Below, piece by piece: positions 48,480 through 60,193 of a stretch of DNA of 64,000 nt; within the stretch, counting starts at the first letter, position 1; every line of letters starts with the position of its first letter. This stretch comes from Raphanus sativus (lineage: Eukaryota; Streptophyta; Magnoliopsida; Brassicales; Brassicaceae): the NCBI RefSeq assembly GCF_000801105.2, contig NC_079519.1, forward strand, positions 29,673,288 to 29,737,287, in the 5' to 3' direction. A program made the position numbers and the translations under genes. The notes under the pieces were generated by a model that saw only the letters and a program-made list of their open reading frames with translations, was not told the DNA's origin and did not search any database.

Positions 48480-48960
48480 GAAGGATTCCAAAACATGCTT
48501 TTTTGGAAGGGTTTCAGTTGGTAACTGATTACCAACGCGAAACCGCCTTCGTTGTTGGGGATTGAATGTTTCTTCCACTTACCTGTTATGTGACAGTTGT
48601 GATGAATCTTGTGACCATATTTATTTTTTTCGGGTGTGATTTCTCAAAGGAGGTTTTGCTGTCCTTTTTCCGGCATATAAGTTTTGACTGTCCATGAATT
48701 TCGATGGGATCAATCTCTTGGGCTCAGGTTTGTGCTCCAAATGACAAGATTAAGACGATGTGTTTGCCCAACGTTCAATCAGTAATGTATGCCATCTGGA
48801 AAGAAAAAAACTAGTAGATTGCACAATTCTACTTGCAGAACAAATTCGTGTTGTGATAAGGAAATTCAAGTTATTTTAAAGACAAAATTATATGGGCTGG
48901 ACCAGGAATCTCATCTCAAATCTTCACGAGTCTCAAGTCTTATTATTTCCCGAACGTCTA
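48480..48960 (+). mobile_element. LINE relic (zf-RVT end)
   Basis: Broken frames resemble the zinc-binding tail of plant LINE reverse transcriptases: SCDESCDHIYFF then CDFSKEVLLSF in shifted frames, and further on SVMYAIWKER followed, after another shift, by RLHNSTC and KLYGLDQES. The AIWxERNxRLHN pattern is typical. Many stops; no target duplication identified. Confidence 0.6.
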
Positions 48961-49451
48961 TTTTCTACATACTTGGTTCAAGTACTTTCAGTTCTAACCT
49001 CTCTTTTCATATGTATATGTCTTGCTTCACTTGTGTTCCTTTCTGAGCTTTTGTATGTCTGTCCTTCTTCTTTTTTTTTTTTGATCAAATATGTCTGTCC
49101 TTCTTTGCGCTTAAATTCGTAATGGGAAAATAAGAGAAGAGAAGATGAAAGTATTATATTAAAAAAAGTTACAAAAATGGCAACTAAACAAGAAAAAAGA
49201 CCCATGTGAACCTCTTAAACCATTTTTTAAAAAAAAACCTCCTAAAAACTTAAAAATTTAAATATTTTATTATATCATTATTTTTAATATTATAAAAATA
49301 CTAGGATCAATTGATTATAAGCAAATGTAATTTGAGCTATTGCAAAATATCTTCGATGAGAAAACTCTCTAATTTTTCTTGGTTTTCAATTATTTTTTAA
49401 AATTTTATTATGAAAAAGTTTACGGTGTTTATAGCCACTAAATTTATAAGG
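48961..49451. other. Intergenic
   Basis: AT-rich, no supported gene. Confidence 0.4.
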
Positions 49452-50062
49452 GCATCTCTAATAAACCCATAAACTCTCAGATCTTCAAAACTTAAAAAAG
49501 TGAGATGTCCTTATAAATTTATAAATTATGGGGCGTAAAACTTAAAAAAGTGAGATGTCCTTATAAATTTAGTGGCGTAAAACTTAGAAAAAGTGAGATG
49601 TCCTTTATAAATTTAGTGGCGTAAAACTTAAAAAAGTGAGATGTCCTTAAAAAAGTGAGATGTCCTTATAAAAAATGAGATGTCCTTAAAAAAGTGAGAT
49701 GTCCTTATAAATTTAGTGGCGTAAAACTTAAAAAAGTGAAATGTCCTTAAAAAAGTGAGATGTCCTTAAAAAAGTGAGATGTCCTTATAAATTTTGAGGC
49801 GTAAAACTTAAAAAAGTGAGATGTCCTTAAAAATTTAGTGGCGTAAAACTTAAAAAAATGAGATGTCTTTAAAAAAGTGAGATGTTCTTAAAAAATTGAG
49901 ATGTCCTTATAAATTTATAAATTATGGGGCGTAAAACTTAAAAAAATGAGATGTCCTTATAAATTTATAAGGACATCTCTAATAAACCCATAAATGCTCA
50001 GATCTTCAAAACTTAAAAAAGTGAGATGTCCTTATAAATTTATAAATTATGGGGCGTAAAAT
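49452..50062. repeat. Minisatellite of AAAAAAGTGAGATGTCC units
   Basis: About sixteen copies of a unit TTAAAAAAGTGAGATGTCC (some with one-base variants) alternate with a longer spacer TATAAATTTAGTGGCGTAAAA. The opening sequence (CATCTCTAATAAACCCATAAA) recurs at about 49972, and 49948-49979 is a perfect 32-bp palindrome. This looks like a MITE whose inner part expanded in tandem. Confidence 0.88.
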
Positions 50063-51516
50063 GAAATGTAAATAATTATTTGTTTCTTGAGAGTGGGTTC
50101 AAAACCGGCGCTGGCCCTATACACCTTGTTCTTTCATGGAAACCAAACTTTCCAATTTCACTCTTCACGAAGATAACCCATCTCCGTTTACTAGCTTAGT
50201 TCACGACTTTCACTCAGACACAAGCCCAAGAACCATCAACAACCATACCCCTAAACCGGTGATTCTTTGAAAAGATTGATACAATTTTCTATTTTTTTTT
50301 CACTTAGTCCTATCTTACTCCCCATCTGCTAGTAGTCTTAATAGAGTATAAAATTGGGACAATAAACAAATAAATCGGAGCTACGTAAGTAATGTAAGAA
50401 AAAAAACACAATAAGTAGTTAAGTACACACAAATCTGGACGTAAAGTTAGATTTCAAAACTTCAATAGTAGAACACACTAATCAATGGATAATGCCGCCT
50501 AAGATTATCTACAACGCATCCATAAAATTATATAATCAATAATATCTTGCATATTAAATAAAATCAAGGATTACTTAACATATTCGTTAAAAAGAGGAAT
50601 TTTAATAATATTAGATTACGAGTATAATTGTCAAGCAACTGAGCAAAAGGGTAAGGTTTGGTTATATATGTGGAGCCCTAGATAATTAAGTAGAACGAAT
50701 GAAAAATCATGTTGCTTCAAATCATATCCTAGCAAGATAACCCTACAAGAAAAGGAATTTGACGAATTTGTCTCTCCTCTTTGGGTGAAAGTTATCTACG
50801 TACATAATATCTAAATGTTTTGCTCGAATAATAAAATACACAATATCTTTCGTTATTTATAGTTTAACTTGCGAGTCATTACTACTGCAAAACTCATGTA
50901 TATTGAGTTTACAAAAAAAAAACTCATGTATATTGTATCAGCCAAAAGTCATGTATGTAAAAAAAGAAGAAGTCATGTATGTTATTCATTTTTTATTTAA
51001 AAAGAATCAACCTCAACCAATTTAATCAAAATTATTTGTTAATGGTAAATGTAAACGTTAAATACAAACAAATTTTACGTTTGCGTTTATAACTCACAAA
51101 AGAATTTATCAAAACTAGAAATGTTTATAAAAATGTATATCGTGTAAATGCAAACACATAGATTGTGTTCGAAACAATAAAAAAAAAAAGCAAATGAAGT
51201 GATAATTAAGACAAATAGTCACCACCGAAAAGCTTAAAACCACCACATTTTATGCAAATAACTTAAGATTTAACCATGGGGTATCTAATGGGATATACTC
51301 TATAAGATTCAAATTAGATATTAGTGGAACTATTCATCATCAGTGACAAAATCAAGTTGGCACAACTTGAATGAGTCCTGACAAAAGATCTTAACTTGTC
51401 TCCATAAATGATAAATGGATAAGGCTTGGGTCCACAGAGTAAACCATAGAGACAGAGAAAGACTTGTGACACCTTACACCCATGGCTGCCAAATACATGT
51501 TTATGATTTTCCTCTT
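50063..51516. other. Intergenic, upstream of DEWAX
   Basis: No gene recognised. Arabidopsis ERF104 (At5g61600) would lie in this interval, and no AP2-domain trace is visible. Includes the distal DEWAX promoter. Confidence 0.45.
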
Positions 51517-51522
51517 TATATA
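51517..51522 (+). promoter_or_regulatory. TATA box of DEWAX
   Basis: TATATA in CCTCTTTATATACACAG, 62-67 bases before the chosen ATG. Its position makes the in-frame ATG at 51482 an implausible start. Confidence 0.55.
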
Positions 51523-51583
51523 CACAGAAGAAAGATCAAAACATATCACTTGCAGAGTTTTCTTAAAGAAAATAAACATAAAC

Positions 51584-52198
51584 ATGACAACTTTTGAGGA
51601 AAGCTCTGATTCGGAGGTTATACACAAGCATCTCTTTGAGGACTTGATGATTACTGATGGTTTCATGGAAGACTTTCTCTTTGATGATGCCGCTTTTGTC
51701 TCAGGACTCTTGTCTCTAGAATCCTTTAACCCAATTCCTAAACTAGAGCCTAGTTCACCGGTTCTTGATCCAGATTCCTATGTCCGAGAGTTTCTTCAAA
51801 TGGAAGCATCATCATCATCATCATCATCAACAACAACAACTACTACATCACCTGAGGTTGAGACTGTCTCAAACCGGAAAAGACCAAAGAGGGTCGAAGA
51901 GACTAGACACTACAGAGGCGTGAGAAGGAGGCCATGGGGAAAATTTGCAGCAGAGATTCGAGATCCGGCCAAGAAAGGATCTAGGCTTTGGCTAGGGACA
52001 TTTGAGAGTGATATTGATGCTGCAAGAGCTTATGACTACGCAGCTTTTAAGCTCAGGGGAAGAAAAGCTGTGCTCAACTTCCCTTTGGATGCAGGTAAGT
52101 ATGATGCTCCGATCAATTCTTGCCGGAAGAGGAGAAGAAACGATGTACCGGAGCCTCAAGGAACAACTACCAGTAATTCATCATCTTCATCAGACTAA
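51584..52198 (+). CDS. DEWAX: AP2/ERF transcription factor DEWAX (ERF107)
   Basis: Group IX ERF that represses cuticular-wax genes in the dark and supports defence against Botrytis. Intronless, 204 residues. Starts [20 protein letters not shown], the family N-terminus. It has acidic [13 protein letters not shown], a poly-Ser/Thr tract and a single AP2 domain ([20 protein letters not shown], ending [14 protein letters not shown]) at about 106-165. Ala and Asp at the ERF-defining positions (AAEIRD, RLWLGTF) mark it as ERF rather than DREB. A basic patch CRKRRRND follows and may be a nuclear signal. An upstream in-frame ATG at 51482 adds 34 unlikely residues and was rejected. Confidence 0.96.
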   Translation: MTTFEESSDSEVIHKHLFEDLMITDGFMEDFLFDDAAFVSGLLSLESFNPIPKLEPSSPVLDPDSYVREFLQMEASSSSSSSTTTTTTSPEVETVSNRKRPKRVEETRHYRGVRRRPWGKFAAEIRDPAKKGSRLWLGTFESDIDAARAYDYAAFKLRGRKAVLNFPLDAGKYDAPINSCRKRRRNDVPEPQGTTTSNSSSSSD

Positions 52199-53345
52199 TG
52201 TAACTAGTCATGCTTAACTTTGACTAATGTAGATAAATATCTTAAGTATGTGAAGCATCATGTATAGAGCCAAGATAATATTAGATTAGTGTAGTGAATA
52301 AGTGTTGCAAAATATGTACTAAAGAGTTCCTGTAACAATGGAACTTATGTGTTGTCCCATGTCTTACAGATAATCAGGTTCTCAAAACAAGTTCTTGTCC
52401 AAGAATGGTTTCAAGTTTCTGCTTTCAGAGTTTAACTTTGTTGTGAACAAAAGGCGAATAAAGCAAAAAAAAAGCAAGAATACCTATTGAAAAATATGAT
52501 AGAGGCAAATATCCATTTTAAAAATTTGTATATTGGTTTTTTTTTTTAACTCGAAGAAAGTTGAGATACATAGTGTCGATAAGAAACCAAAGACAAAGAA
52601 CATAAACCAAACAAAATAAAACAAAATAAAACAAAGACATAAACATAGTATAAAACTCATATATGTCCACAAGTCTATTCCTATCACCTTTCCAGAAGAA
52701 TTCAATATCAATGGAGCTGACTTAAAAAACAAAATGTCTTGAGCAGTCCCAACTTTGAAGTAAATATCACCAAGTCATATTAGAACCAGCAACATCAGTA
52801 ACAATCGAGAGGTCAAATCTACACCAACTCTAGTAGCTGCTATCCATGTGAAACTTGCATGACCAGAAACCACCACTAAAACTGTATATTGTATATTGGT
52901 TATGTAAACTGTATTTATATTGGCTTTAAAACTCGATATTTTTTTTCTAGGAAAACTTTTCCTAATCCTAGAGGATATATACCATACCGCTTCTGCGAAT
53001 GTGTCCTTTATAAATTATAGTACACCAAGATTTAAATCATTCTAGAATCAACAAACTTTATGGTTAGATTGGGAGGGTGAAACCGGATTGTGGATTAATT
53101 AGTTGAGATGTCCAAAAAGTATGAATCAAAGAAATTGAGTAGATGAACAAGTTTCAAGACGGATCATAATTAAAAACACACTTTCTGTCCATCTCTATTG
53201 TTGTAATTCTTACATCTCTGCACACAAGGTAAATTGTCGGAACAGAGACAAAGGAAGAACAGAGTAAAACACACAAAAAAACATAGTAAACACATTGATA
53301 GAATTTATCGTGCTTAGTGTCAAATATCTCTCTCTCTCTCTCTCA
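52199..53345. other. Intergenic, DEWAX / kinase 3' region
   Basis: 3' UTRs of DEWAX (plus) and the U-box kinase (minus). PFK4 (At5g61580) and At5g61570 of Arabidopsis are not seen. A (CT)n run lies at 53327-53344 next to the kinase stop. Confidence 0.45.
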
Positions 53346-56300
53346 CTATTGTTTATTGGATTTCCACTCCATGATCGCTGAGTAAAGAGTGTAATTAGCA
53401 AGAAGGTTCTTGTTAGGCAATGGAAGTTTAGTCACCGGAGACACATCCTTCTCTATCAGCCACTCTTCTATGGCTTCACGATCGTATGTATACCCATCCG
53501 CAGCTACACACGGCTGGTTCATCACTCCCTGTAACCAATACCAAAATATTAGGTTAAATCATGAATAAATCAAGGTTTCTTGACACGCAAGTAAGCATTT
53601 AGGTTTCTTGATAAGCAAGTAAGCATTTAGGTTTCTTGCAGTACAAGAAATTAGGTTTAAACCTTGAGAAGTGGACAGATGAAGTGAGATGGAGGACCAG
53701 ACGACGGAGTTCTGGAGATCGAGTTCTGAGCTTTGTCGACGACTCTCCAAAGCCGCTCCAAAGCCGGTATGATCTGATCTCTGAGGTCTGGCCTGTCTCT
53801 ACGTCTCATCTCCGTACAACACAGTCCCAAAGCAGCTAACTCACGAGTCTCACTAATAGGCCAAGCTCCAGCTTTCACATCCAACAGTTCCATGAACTCA
53901 GCATCGTCACCAATCACTTCTTCCACCATATGAGTAATGGCTATCGCGGGTTTCGCGGTTATCAGCTGAAGAATCACAACACCTAGAGAATACACATCTG
54001 ACTTAGGTGAGATGATCCCTGTCCTCTGATACTCAGGGTCTATGTAACATAGTGTTCCAACAGGACTGGTTTTCTTGAGGACCGTTAGTTTAGAAGCGGC
54101 GTCGTCTTGGTTAACCATTGTGGAGAGACCAACGTCCCCTAGTTTGCTGACGAAGTTGTGATCAAGCAAGATGTTTCCTGGTTTGAGGTCGCGGTGAATG
54201 ATGGGTCTAGGCTTGCATTTGTGGAGGAAGACGAGCGCTGAAGCTACTTCTAAAGCAATCCTGAAACGCTCGAACCAAGCGATAGGAGGCGTGTCGTTGA
54301 CTAGCATCAAACGGTCATCTAAGCTTCCATTGTTCATGTACTCATAGACGAGGCAGCCTCGTTCAGGGCATGCTCCGAGCAGGAGGACTAGGTGAGGATG
54401 ACGGATCTTGCTCAATATATTAAGCTGTCAAAACAGAGAAACAAAACATTTAGACTGGTCGGTTTTTGTTGGAGAAAAAATCTCACATTAAAAACTTAAA
54501 AAGACACTAAATAATAATATATATAAATATTAATCGTCAATTAGTTTTAAGTTGGAAGTCTAAAAAGAACTTAACAGTTTTGATCGTTTAGAGGATTTTC
54601 TCACCTCTTGATCAAACTGTTTAGAGAGCTGAGTTTCTCCTGCGTGAAGGACCTTGACAGCACCGGTGGTGTGATGCAGATTGCATTTGTAGACGGTTCC
54701 ATAGGCTCCAACTCCTATCTTGAGATCTTCAGAGAAGTCAGAAGTGGCGGCTGCGAGTTCCTCCCATGAGTAATGTTGGTACTGGATCCCTGGAGAGACG
54801 AGAGAAGCCTGGAGATTATCCTTCTCTTTAGCATCGCGTTCTGCTTTGATCTCGGCTTCTCTTCTATGTAAAGCCTCTTCCATCATGAGTTCTTCTTCCT
54901 TCTCTTTCAGCTCCACAAGATTCTCCGATTCTTCGGATCTTTGCTGGTTTAGCTCAGTAAGCTAAAACCGAAACTAAAATGAGAACACAAAATGTAGCAG
55001 AAGGAAACAGTCTATGCGGTTTATAGAAATCAGATCAAACCTTTTTAGAGGCATCAACAGTCTCAGTTTGAGCCATGGCATACATCTCCTGAACATGTTT
55101 CAGTTTGGCTCTCAGCTTCTCAATCTCAAAGCTCATATCCACCTACACATTTAGATTCTAGTTTCAGAATCTTAAATGGAGAGTTTAAATTGACCAACAC
55201 TAATAAAAAAATTTAGGCTAATCTACCTATCCATAATTGATTTTAAGTTAAAAGTTTTGAAAACTTGACATGATATAAAAGTCTTGTTTGTTTACCTAAG
55301 TAGAATGACCCAAAAATGGTTTTATTACCAGTTCTAAAGTGGAATTCAGTTTGAGATCACACACCAGAAATTTAAAGATACCAAATGTACTTGGACTAGT
55401 CCCACTAATGGTGTAGAGAGTACTTGACAGAACCAAACAAAAACATGTTCTGTCTCTCCGGAAAAAAAAAACAGAATCAATTTTAAAGGAAAGTTTGATG
55501 ATGCTAGACTTGGACTCTGGCTCACATTTCTCTAAATATAACAGTTTCTAAGACAATGAACTTACCTGATTATCGGTCAAGGAATGGACACTGAGGAGTC
55601 CATCAGACATGTTAGAAGCTTGATGAGAAACAAAAGAATAGTTCTCAGGAACCACTGCTCCCCAATCCATATTGGCCAGCTCGTGGTTGTTGCTCGAAGA
55701 CGAGCTCACGATCTCTCTCCTGTCCTCAAGATCCCTCCACTTAGAAGTCCAGCTCATTGCGTGATACGATGCACTAGATATCTCACTGCTATTGATACTC
55801 TTCTTCCCTTCATTACCGCTCTGCTCCGTCTCGCTTGAACTCCTATCCATTTGAACCACCGTGCTTCTGCTCATTTCCGATAAATGAGAGAATCTTGATT
55901 GCGCTTCCGAAACAGAGTGCTCTGTTTCAGCCAGAGCAAGTTTAATAACTGACGTTTTTTTAAAAGATTCATATTGATTCTGTTTTAAATAACGTTTACC
56001 AGAAGGGACTGTATGACTATCAGTGGAGACACTAGTGGTACTGCTTCTCTCGAATCTTGTGCTGGCTTCTGAATCGGAAGGACGAACAGAAGCTAGCTTC
56101 TCCTTTGAGACAACATAGACTGTGCAGAATCTTGGAACCGCGGTTGCGATCATGGAAGACATATCGATCTTTCTTGAGAAGAATCCAAGAAGAGACATTC
56201 CTATAACGAGTTTAGTGACTCTAGTGCGAGCAATCTCTTCTGCTATAGCAGCTGCAGGATCGTGTGATTCCAGCACCAGGATCTCTACTTGCACCTATTT

Positions 56301-56801
56301 TATATCATTTGGGATTTTAGATTGTGGGGGTGGGGGGAACAGAACAAAGAAAAGGAGACTTAAGACGCAAGTCACACAAACCTTTTTCCTTTCGAACATT
56401 TTCTTGTAAGGACAAAGCATCTCGTTTGTGTTCCAGTCTACTTCTTGTTTGTAAGCTGATACTACATCATCTCTAAGCTCTGTGATCGATATCGCATTCC
56501 CCACTGAAACCAAATAAGAAAAGACTCGATTATTGTAAGCCAAAACACATAGCTTGTGCGTCAAGTTACAAGATTCTGAAGTCACACACAGCTTACTTGG
56601 GGTAGGGACGTAAGTGACAGGAGGACGAACATAGAGCAACTTGAAATCAGAGAAGCCTTCGGGGATGAACTTATCAAGAGCCCAAAGGACGGAGTATTTG
56701 CTCTTCTTCTTTCCATTAATGGCTACAGCTACAGCATGAGGTGGAGGACGAGGTAGAGATAGGTGTTCACTTAATGTTCTTGCTGCTTTTTTCTCTTCCA
56801 T
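53346..56801 (-). CDS. USP / protein kinase / U-box protein (PUB51-like)
   Basis: Receptor-like cytoplasmic kinase of the RLCK-IX group with an E3 ubiquitin-ligase U-box. Exons (complement): 56597-56801, 56382-56503, 55566-56294, 55041-55142, 54605-54961, 53663-54424, 53346-53528; all in frame, 819 residues. The UspA-like N-terminal domain is at about 15-165 (AVAINGKKKSKYSVLWALDK, TRVTKLVIGMS). A Ser-rich linker and a coiled coil follow at about 353-435 (ELKEKEEELMMEEALHRREA). The kinase domain spans about 463-730: GVGAYGTV, AVKVLH (Lys 489), HRDLKPGNILL (Asp 584), and DVG in place of DFG at 602. The U-box is at about 750-819 (FICPLLK/GVMNQPCVAADGYTYDR). Either At5g61550 or At5g61560 is the counterpart. 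An intron holds a 28-bp tandem repeat at 53574-53629. Confidence 0.93.
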
Positions 56802-56955
56802 TGCTTTACCTATAACTTAAAAAAATAGAAAAGTGCAATGTGTTTCAAACTCTAGCAAGAAAATTAAACTTAACTTGCAGAAGAAGTTACAGGAAAATTG
56901 AGAATTCAATGGCAGTTTTCAACCAAGATGCAAATGTACCAGTGACTGATATATA
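56802..56955. promoter_or_regulatory. Proximal upstream of the U-box kinase
   Basis: Short 5' flank between the kinase ATG and a Stowaway MITE. No clear TATA box. Confidence 0.3.
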
Positions 56956-57208
56956 CTTCCTCCGTTCCATATTACTTTATATTTTACCACAATGCACAAA
57001 TATTAAAGAAACCTATTTTTTATTAAAAATATTACTAAATTACAATTTAAAAATAGTTTATTTAATTATAAATAGAAATAAAAATAATTTAATTGGTTAC
57101 ACAGTTTTTGATAAAGTTAAATTTACATAGATTTATATAAATATCATCTATTATGAAATAACAAAACTTTTCTAAAACATCAAGTATATTGAAATGGAGG
57201 GAAGGGAG
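56956..57208. mobile_element. Stowaway-like MITE upstream of the kinase gene
   Basis: Inverted termini CTTCCTCCGTTCCATATTA and ATTGAAATGGAGGGAAGGGAG, flanked by TA (56954-56955, 57209-57210). 253 bp. It begins about 155 bases before the kinase ATG and so may alter its promoter. Confidence 0.8.
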
Positions 57209-57210
57209 TA

Positions 57211-57837
57211 TCGGCTTCTTAAAGATAAACGTTTCATTGTATTATTCTCAAGACCAGTCTAGGTTACCAGAGCGATCAAGATATCATGCAATCCAGAACG
57301 TACCAAGTAGTTCTGTTCGAGCAGAGAACAATGAGGAAAAAAAGAAGAAGACAAATCCTAGGTTTGTTGAGTTAATGACATTATTTCAAGACCAAAGAAT
57401 TGACACAAGAAAGCACGTTACTGCCGCCATAAGCCCCCTCCCATTTATACTGTTATAGTCAGCTCACTAGTTAATTAATTTTCTTCACAAGTTGGAATTC
57501 TTTTTTGTTTCTATTAAAGTATCTACGTTGGTATATCCCTCATGTTGCAGTTTTTATTTGTTTTAAATAAACAAAGTCAAACAAATAAAAATATCCAGTT
57601 TTTATGTCAGCATATCAGGAGAAAAAGAAACAGCCTGTCAAACCTTTAAATTACATCGAAATAAAATCAGAAAAATGGTTTCTCAAAGTAATGTATGTAT
57701 GTTTAGATGTTAGAATCCAGTCCATTATTGTTTCATTAACGATTTGATTCTCTGTGAGCATGATAACGGACATAGGTTTTATTATATTCTATACCATATG
57801 TACGTAATGAGATCAAGCCTGAAAGTATAGTATATAA
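57211..57837. other. Intergenic
   Basis: No gene recognised; the frame at 57189-57458 overlaps the MITE and has no motif. Confidence 0.4.
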
Positions 57838-58018
57838 GAGCATCATTATTGGTGGGCAGAGCCCTTAACTTCTTTTTTTTTTTTTTTTTTTTTTGGTCAT
57901 CAAACACTTAAGGGCACATAAGGGCAGCCCTTAGATAAGGGCTGCCCTTATGTGCCCTTAAGTGTTTGATGACCAAAAAAAAAAAAGTTAAGGGCTCTGC
58001 CCACCAATAATAATGCTC
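57838..58018. mobile_element. Tourist/Harbinger-like MITE, near-perfect hairpin
   Basis: Starts GAGCATCATTATTGGTGGGC and ends GCCCACCAATAATAATGCTC, flanked by TAA on both sides (57835-57837, 58019-58021), the PIF/Harbinger target duplication. The two arms pair almost along the entire 181 bp; T/A tracts of unequal length make the main mismatch. Near-identical arms suggest recent insertion. Confidence 0.9.
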
Positions 58019-58021
58019 TAA

Positions 58022-58924
58022 CATTCTTATGATTCATATAGTTGCCTGCATGACATTCTCATCCATTTTGTGACGTCTATTTTTTTTGCCATTTTCTTAC
58101 TATACTTTATAACATGTATTATATTATCAAATCATGCTTTTAAAAATGAAAAAAACTTGCAACAACTAGTCCTTATGGAATCGTAGAGGATATACCAAGC
58201 TAGGATTCCCATAACTTTCTGTGCTCGTGTCTTCACAATAAAATAATATAGTATAATCACTAAAATCACAGAAAGTCAACTTTGTTTATATGTTCTGTTG
58301 TTTACTAGGAAAATGATTCTCAGTCTCTTTGTCTGATCAATTCAGACAAATCCGAAAAGAAACTAGATTGGCCAATCGGGAACCAGCTTGCCGTCTGTAT
58401 TTCCAGACATGAACAGATGAACTGCTGTTTCTTTATCTACAAGCTACAGCCACTTGTAGAAAAACCTTCAAAATAACATACAAAAAATAGCAGGAAACTC
58501 GTTTCATATTGACATTTGTACGATTCTTAAGTCGAGAAAGCTACCGGTATAATTGGTTTGATAAGAGAACCCACCAAAGGTTCTGTCATAAAGTTCCAAG
58601 TAACTCTTACAGAATCCGTTATGAGATTTCATAGATCATAAAGAATTTTAATACCATTTTCTTGATAAATTTGAAGTTTTAGGAACCATTGGCTAACGTT
58701 TCAATTGCTTAGAACATGTCCTTTGAAACTACTCAGAGATTCTCATAATAAAAATAACAAAAATAATAGGAAATTAAGTAAGAGAATGAAAATGAGTTCT
58801 CAAATAGTGTAATAAAAACTTCAAACACTTGTCTTTTTTTATTTGTTTATTTTTCTTTTCTAAATTAAAATTTAATTATGTAACAAAACCATCTCAAAAT
58901 ATTAATATTTTCTTGTTTGAAAAA
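58022..58924. other. Intergenic
   Basis: AT-rich with no supported gene or repeat boundary. Confidence 0.4.
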
Positions 58925-59606
58925 AGGAAAATTTCATAAAAATACCCGAACTAAATTTTGTTAAGCTTTTTAATACTCAAACTTTTTCACTACCCAGTTT
59001 AATACTCCAACTAATTATTTTACTCATTTTAATACCCAAACTTTTAACACTGTACCCACTTTAATACCCAAACTTTATTTATTTAAATAAAAATACTAAT
59101 AAATTTCAAACAAAACTTAATAAAATCTCAAAAATCTAAGAAAAAAATATTAAAAATTCTAATTTTATTTTAAGATTTAGAAAAGAAGGTAGATAAACAA
59201 TGAAAATTTTATTTTTTAAAAAAATAAATGAATTTGAATGATAAAAATAATTTTCGTTTTTTTATTTCAGAAAACAAACTAAATACAATATTTAAAACTT
59301 AGAAATTTTATTACAAAATTATATATTTTACACTATTTATTTATTTTTATTTCTCAAACACCAAAAAAATTTAGAATTTTCTGAGTTTATTTTGTAAATT
59401 TTAGAGTTTTTTAACTTTTATTTGAAACTTATTAGTATTTTTATTAAAATAAATAAAGTTCGGATATTAAAGTGGGCACAGTTTTAAAAGTTTGGATATT
59501 AAAATGAGCAAAATAATTAGTTGGGGTATTAAACTGGATAGTGAAAAAGTTTGGGCATTAAAAAACTTAACAAAATTTAGTTCGGGTATTTTAATGGAAT
59601 TTTCCC
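58925..59606. mobile_element. Non-autonomous MULE with long inverted arms
   Basis: Begins AGGAAAATTTCATAAAAATA and ends ATTTTAATGGAATTTTCCC. The arms of about 170-190 bp are inverted repeats (for example CCCGAACTAAATTTTGTTAA and its complement). A 9-bp target duplication TTTGAAAAA flanks it (58916-58924 and 59607-59615), as for Mutator-like elements. 682 bp, no transposase. A truncated relative lies at 25855-26366. Confidence 0.87.
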
Positions 59607-59615
59607 TTTGAAAAA

Positions 59616-60193
59616 TACTAAATAAAGTCATTAGAGCATCTTTATTGGTGTATTTCAACACATCTTAGAACAATATAATAAAAGGAAAAAATTAAAATAG
59701 TGATTAGAAATGTGTATTTCAAGGTGTTTTCACAAAAAGTGTTTTGGTGAAATTATTAGAGTGACATGGCACTAAATTTCACCTTTTACTTTATTTTATT
59801 AACTTTTCACATTTAATATATATCTCTCCACTTATCCCATTAAAGATGCTCTTACTAATAAGGTTGAGGTTGCTCTTATGTCCTGGACCGGTTCTGCATT
59901 TTAGCTAGTGATTGCTTTATTTGATATATATATATAAGGAAACAATTCAAATGTAGATTACTTGTAAAGCCAACAAACTTATTTTTGAACAGCATCTCAG
60001 GTCTAAACAATGTTTAGAGAAGAACCATATGAAACAAAGCTTATTTACTGAAAGCCACCAGTTAAGTCATCATCATTCTTCCATATCAAAAATGCATACG
60101 TTTCTTCTGGTTTGGTCCGGAAAATGAGAAGCCACACAACACTTGAATCTCGAATCATCAGAGAAAGATCAGTTAAGCAGTTATTGTTTTTTT
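59616..60193. other. Intergenic and RhoGAP 3' UTR
   Basis: AT-rich. About 59633-59860 has weak inverted similarity at its ends (AGAGCATCTTTATTGG ... AAAGATGCTCTTA), suggesting another old MITE, unproved. The right part is the 3' UTR of the RhoGAP gene. Confidence 0.4.

Noticed and set aside
51482..51583. Upstream in-frame ATG extending DEWAX
   Set aside because: It lies upstream of the TATA box at 51517, so it would not be transcribed, and the DEWAX N-terminus begins MTTFEES.
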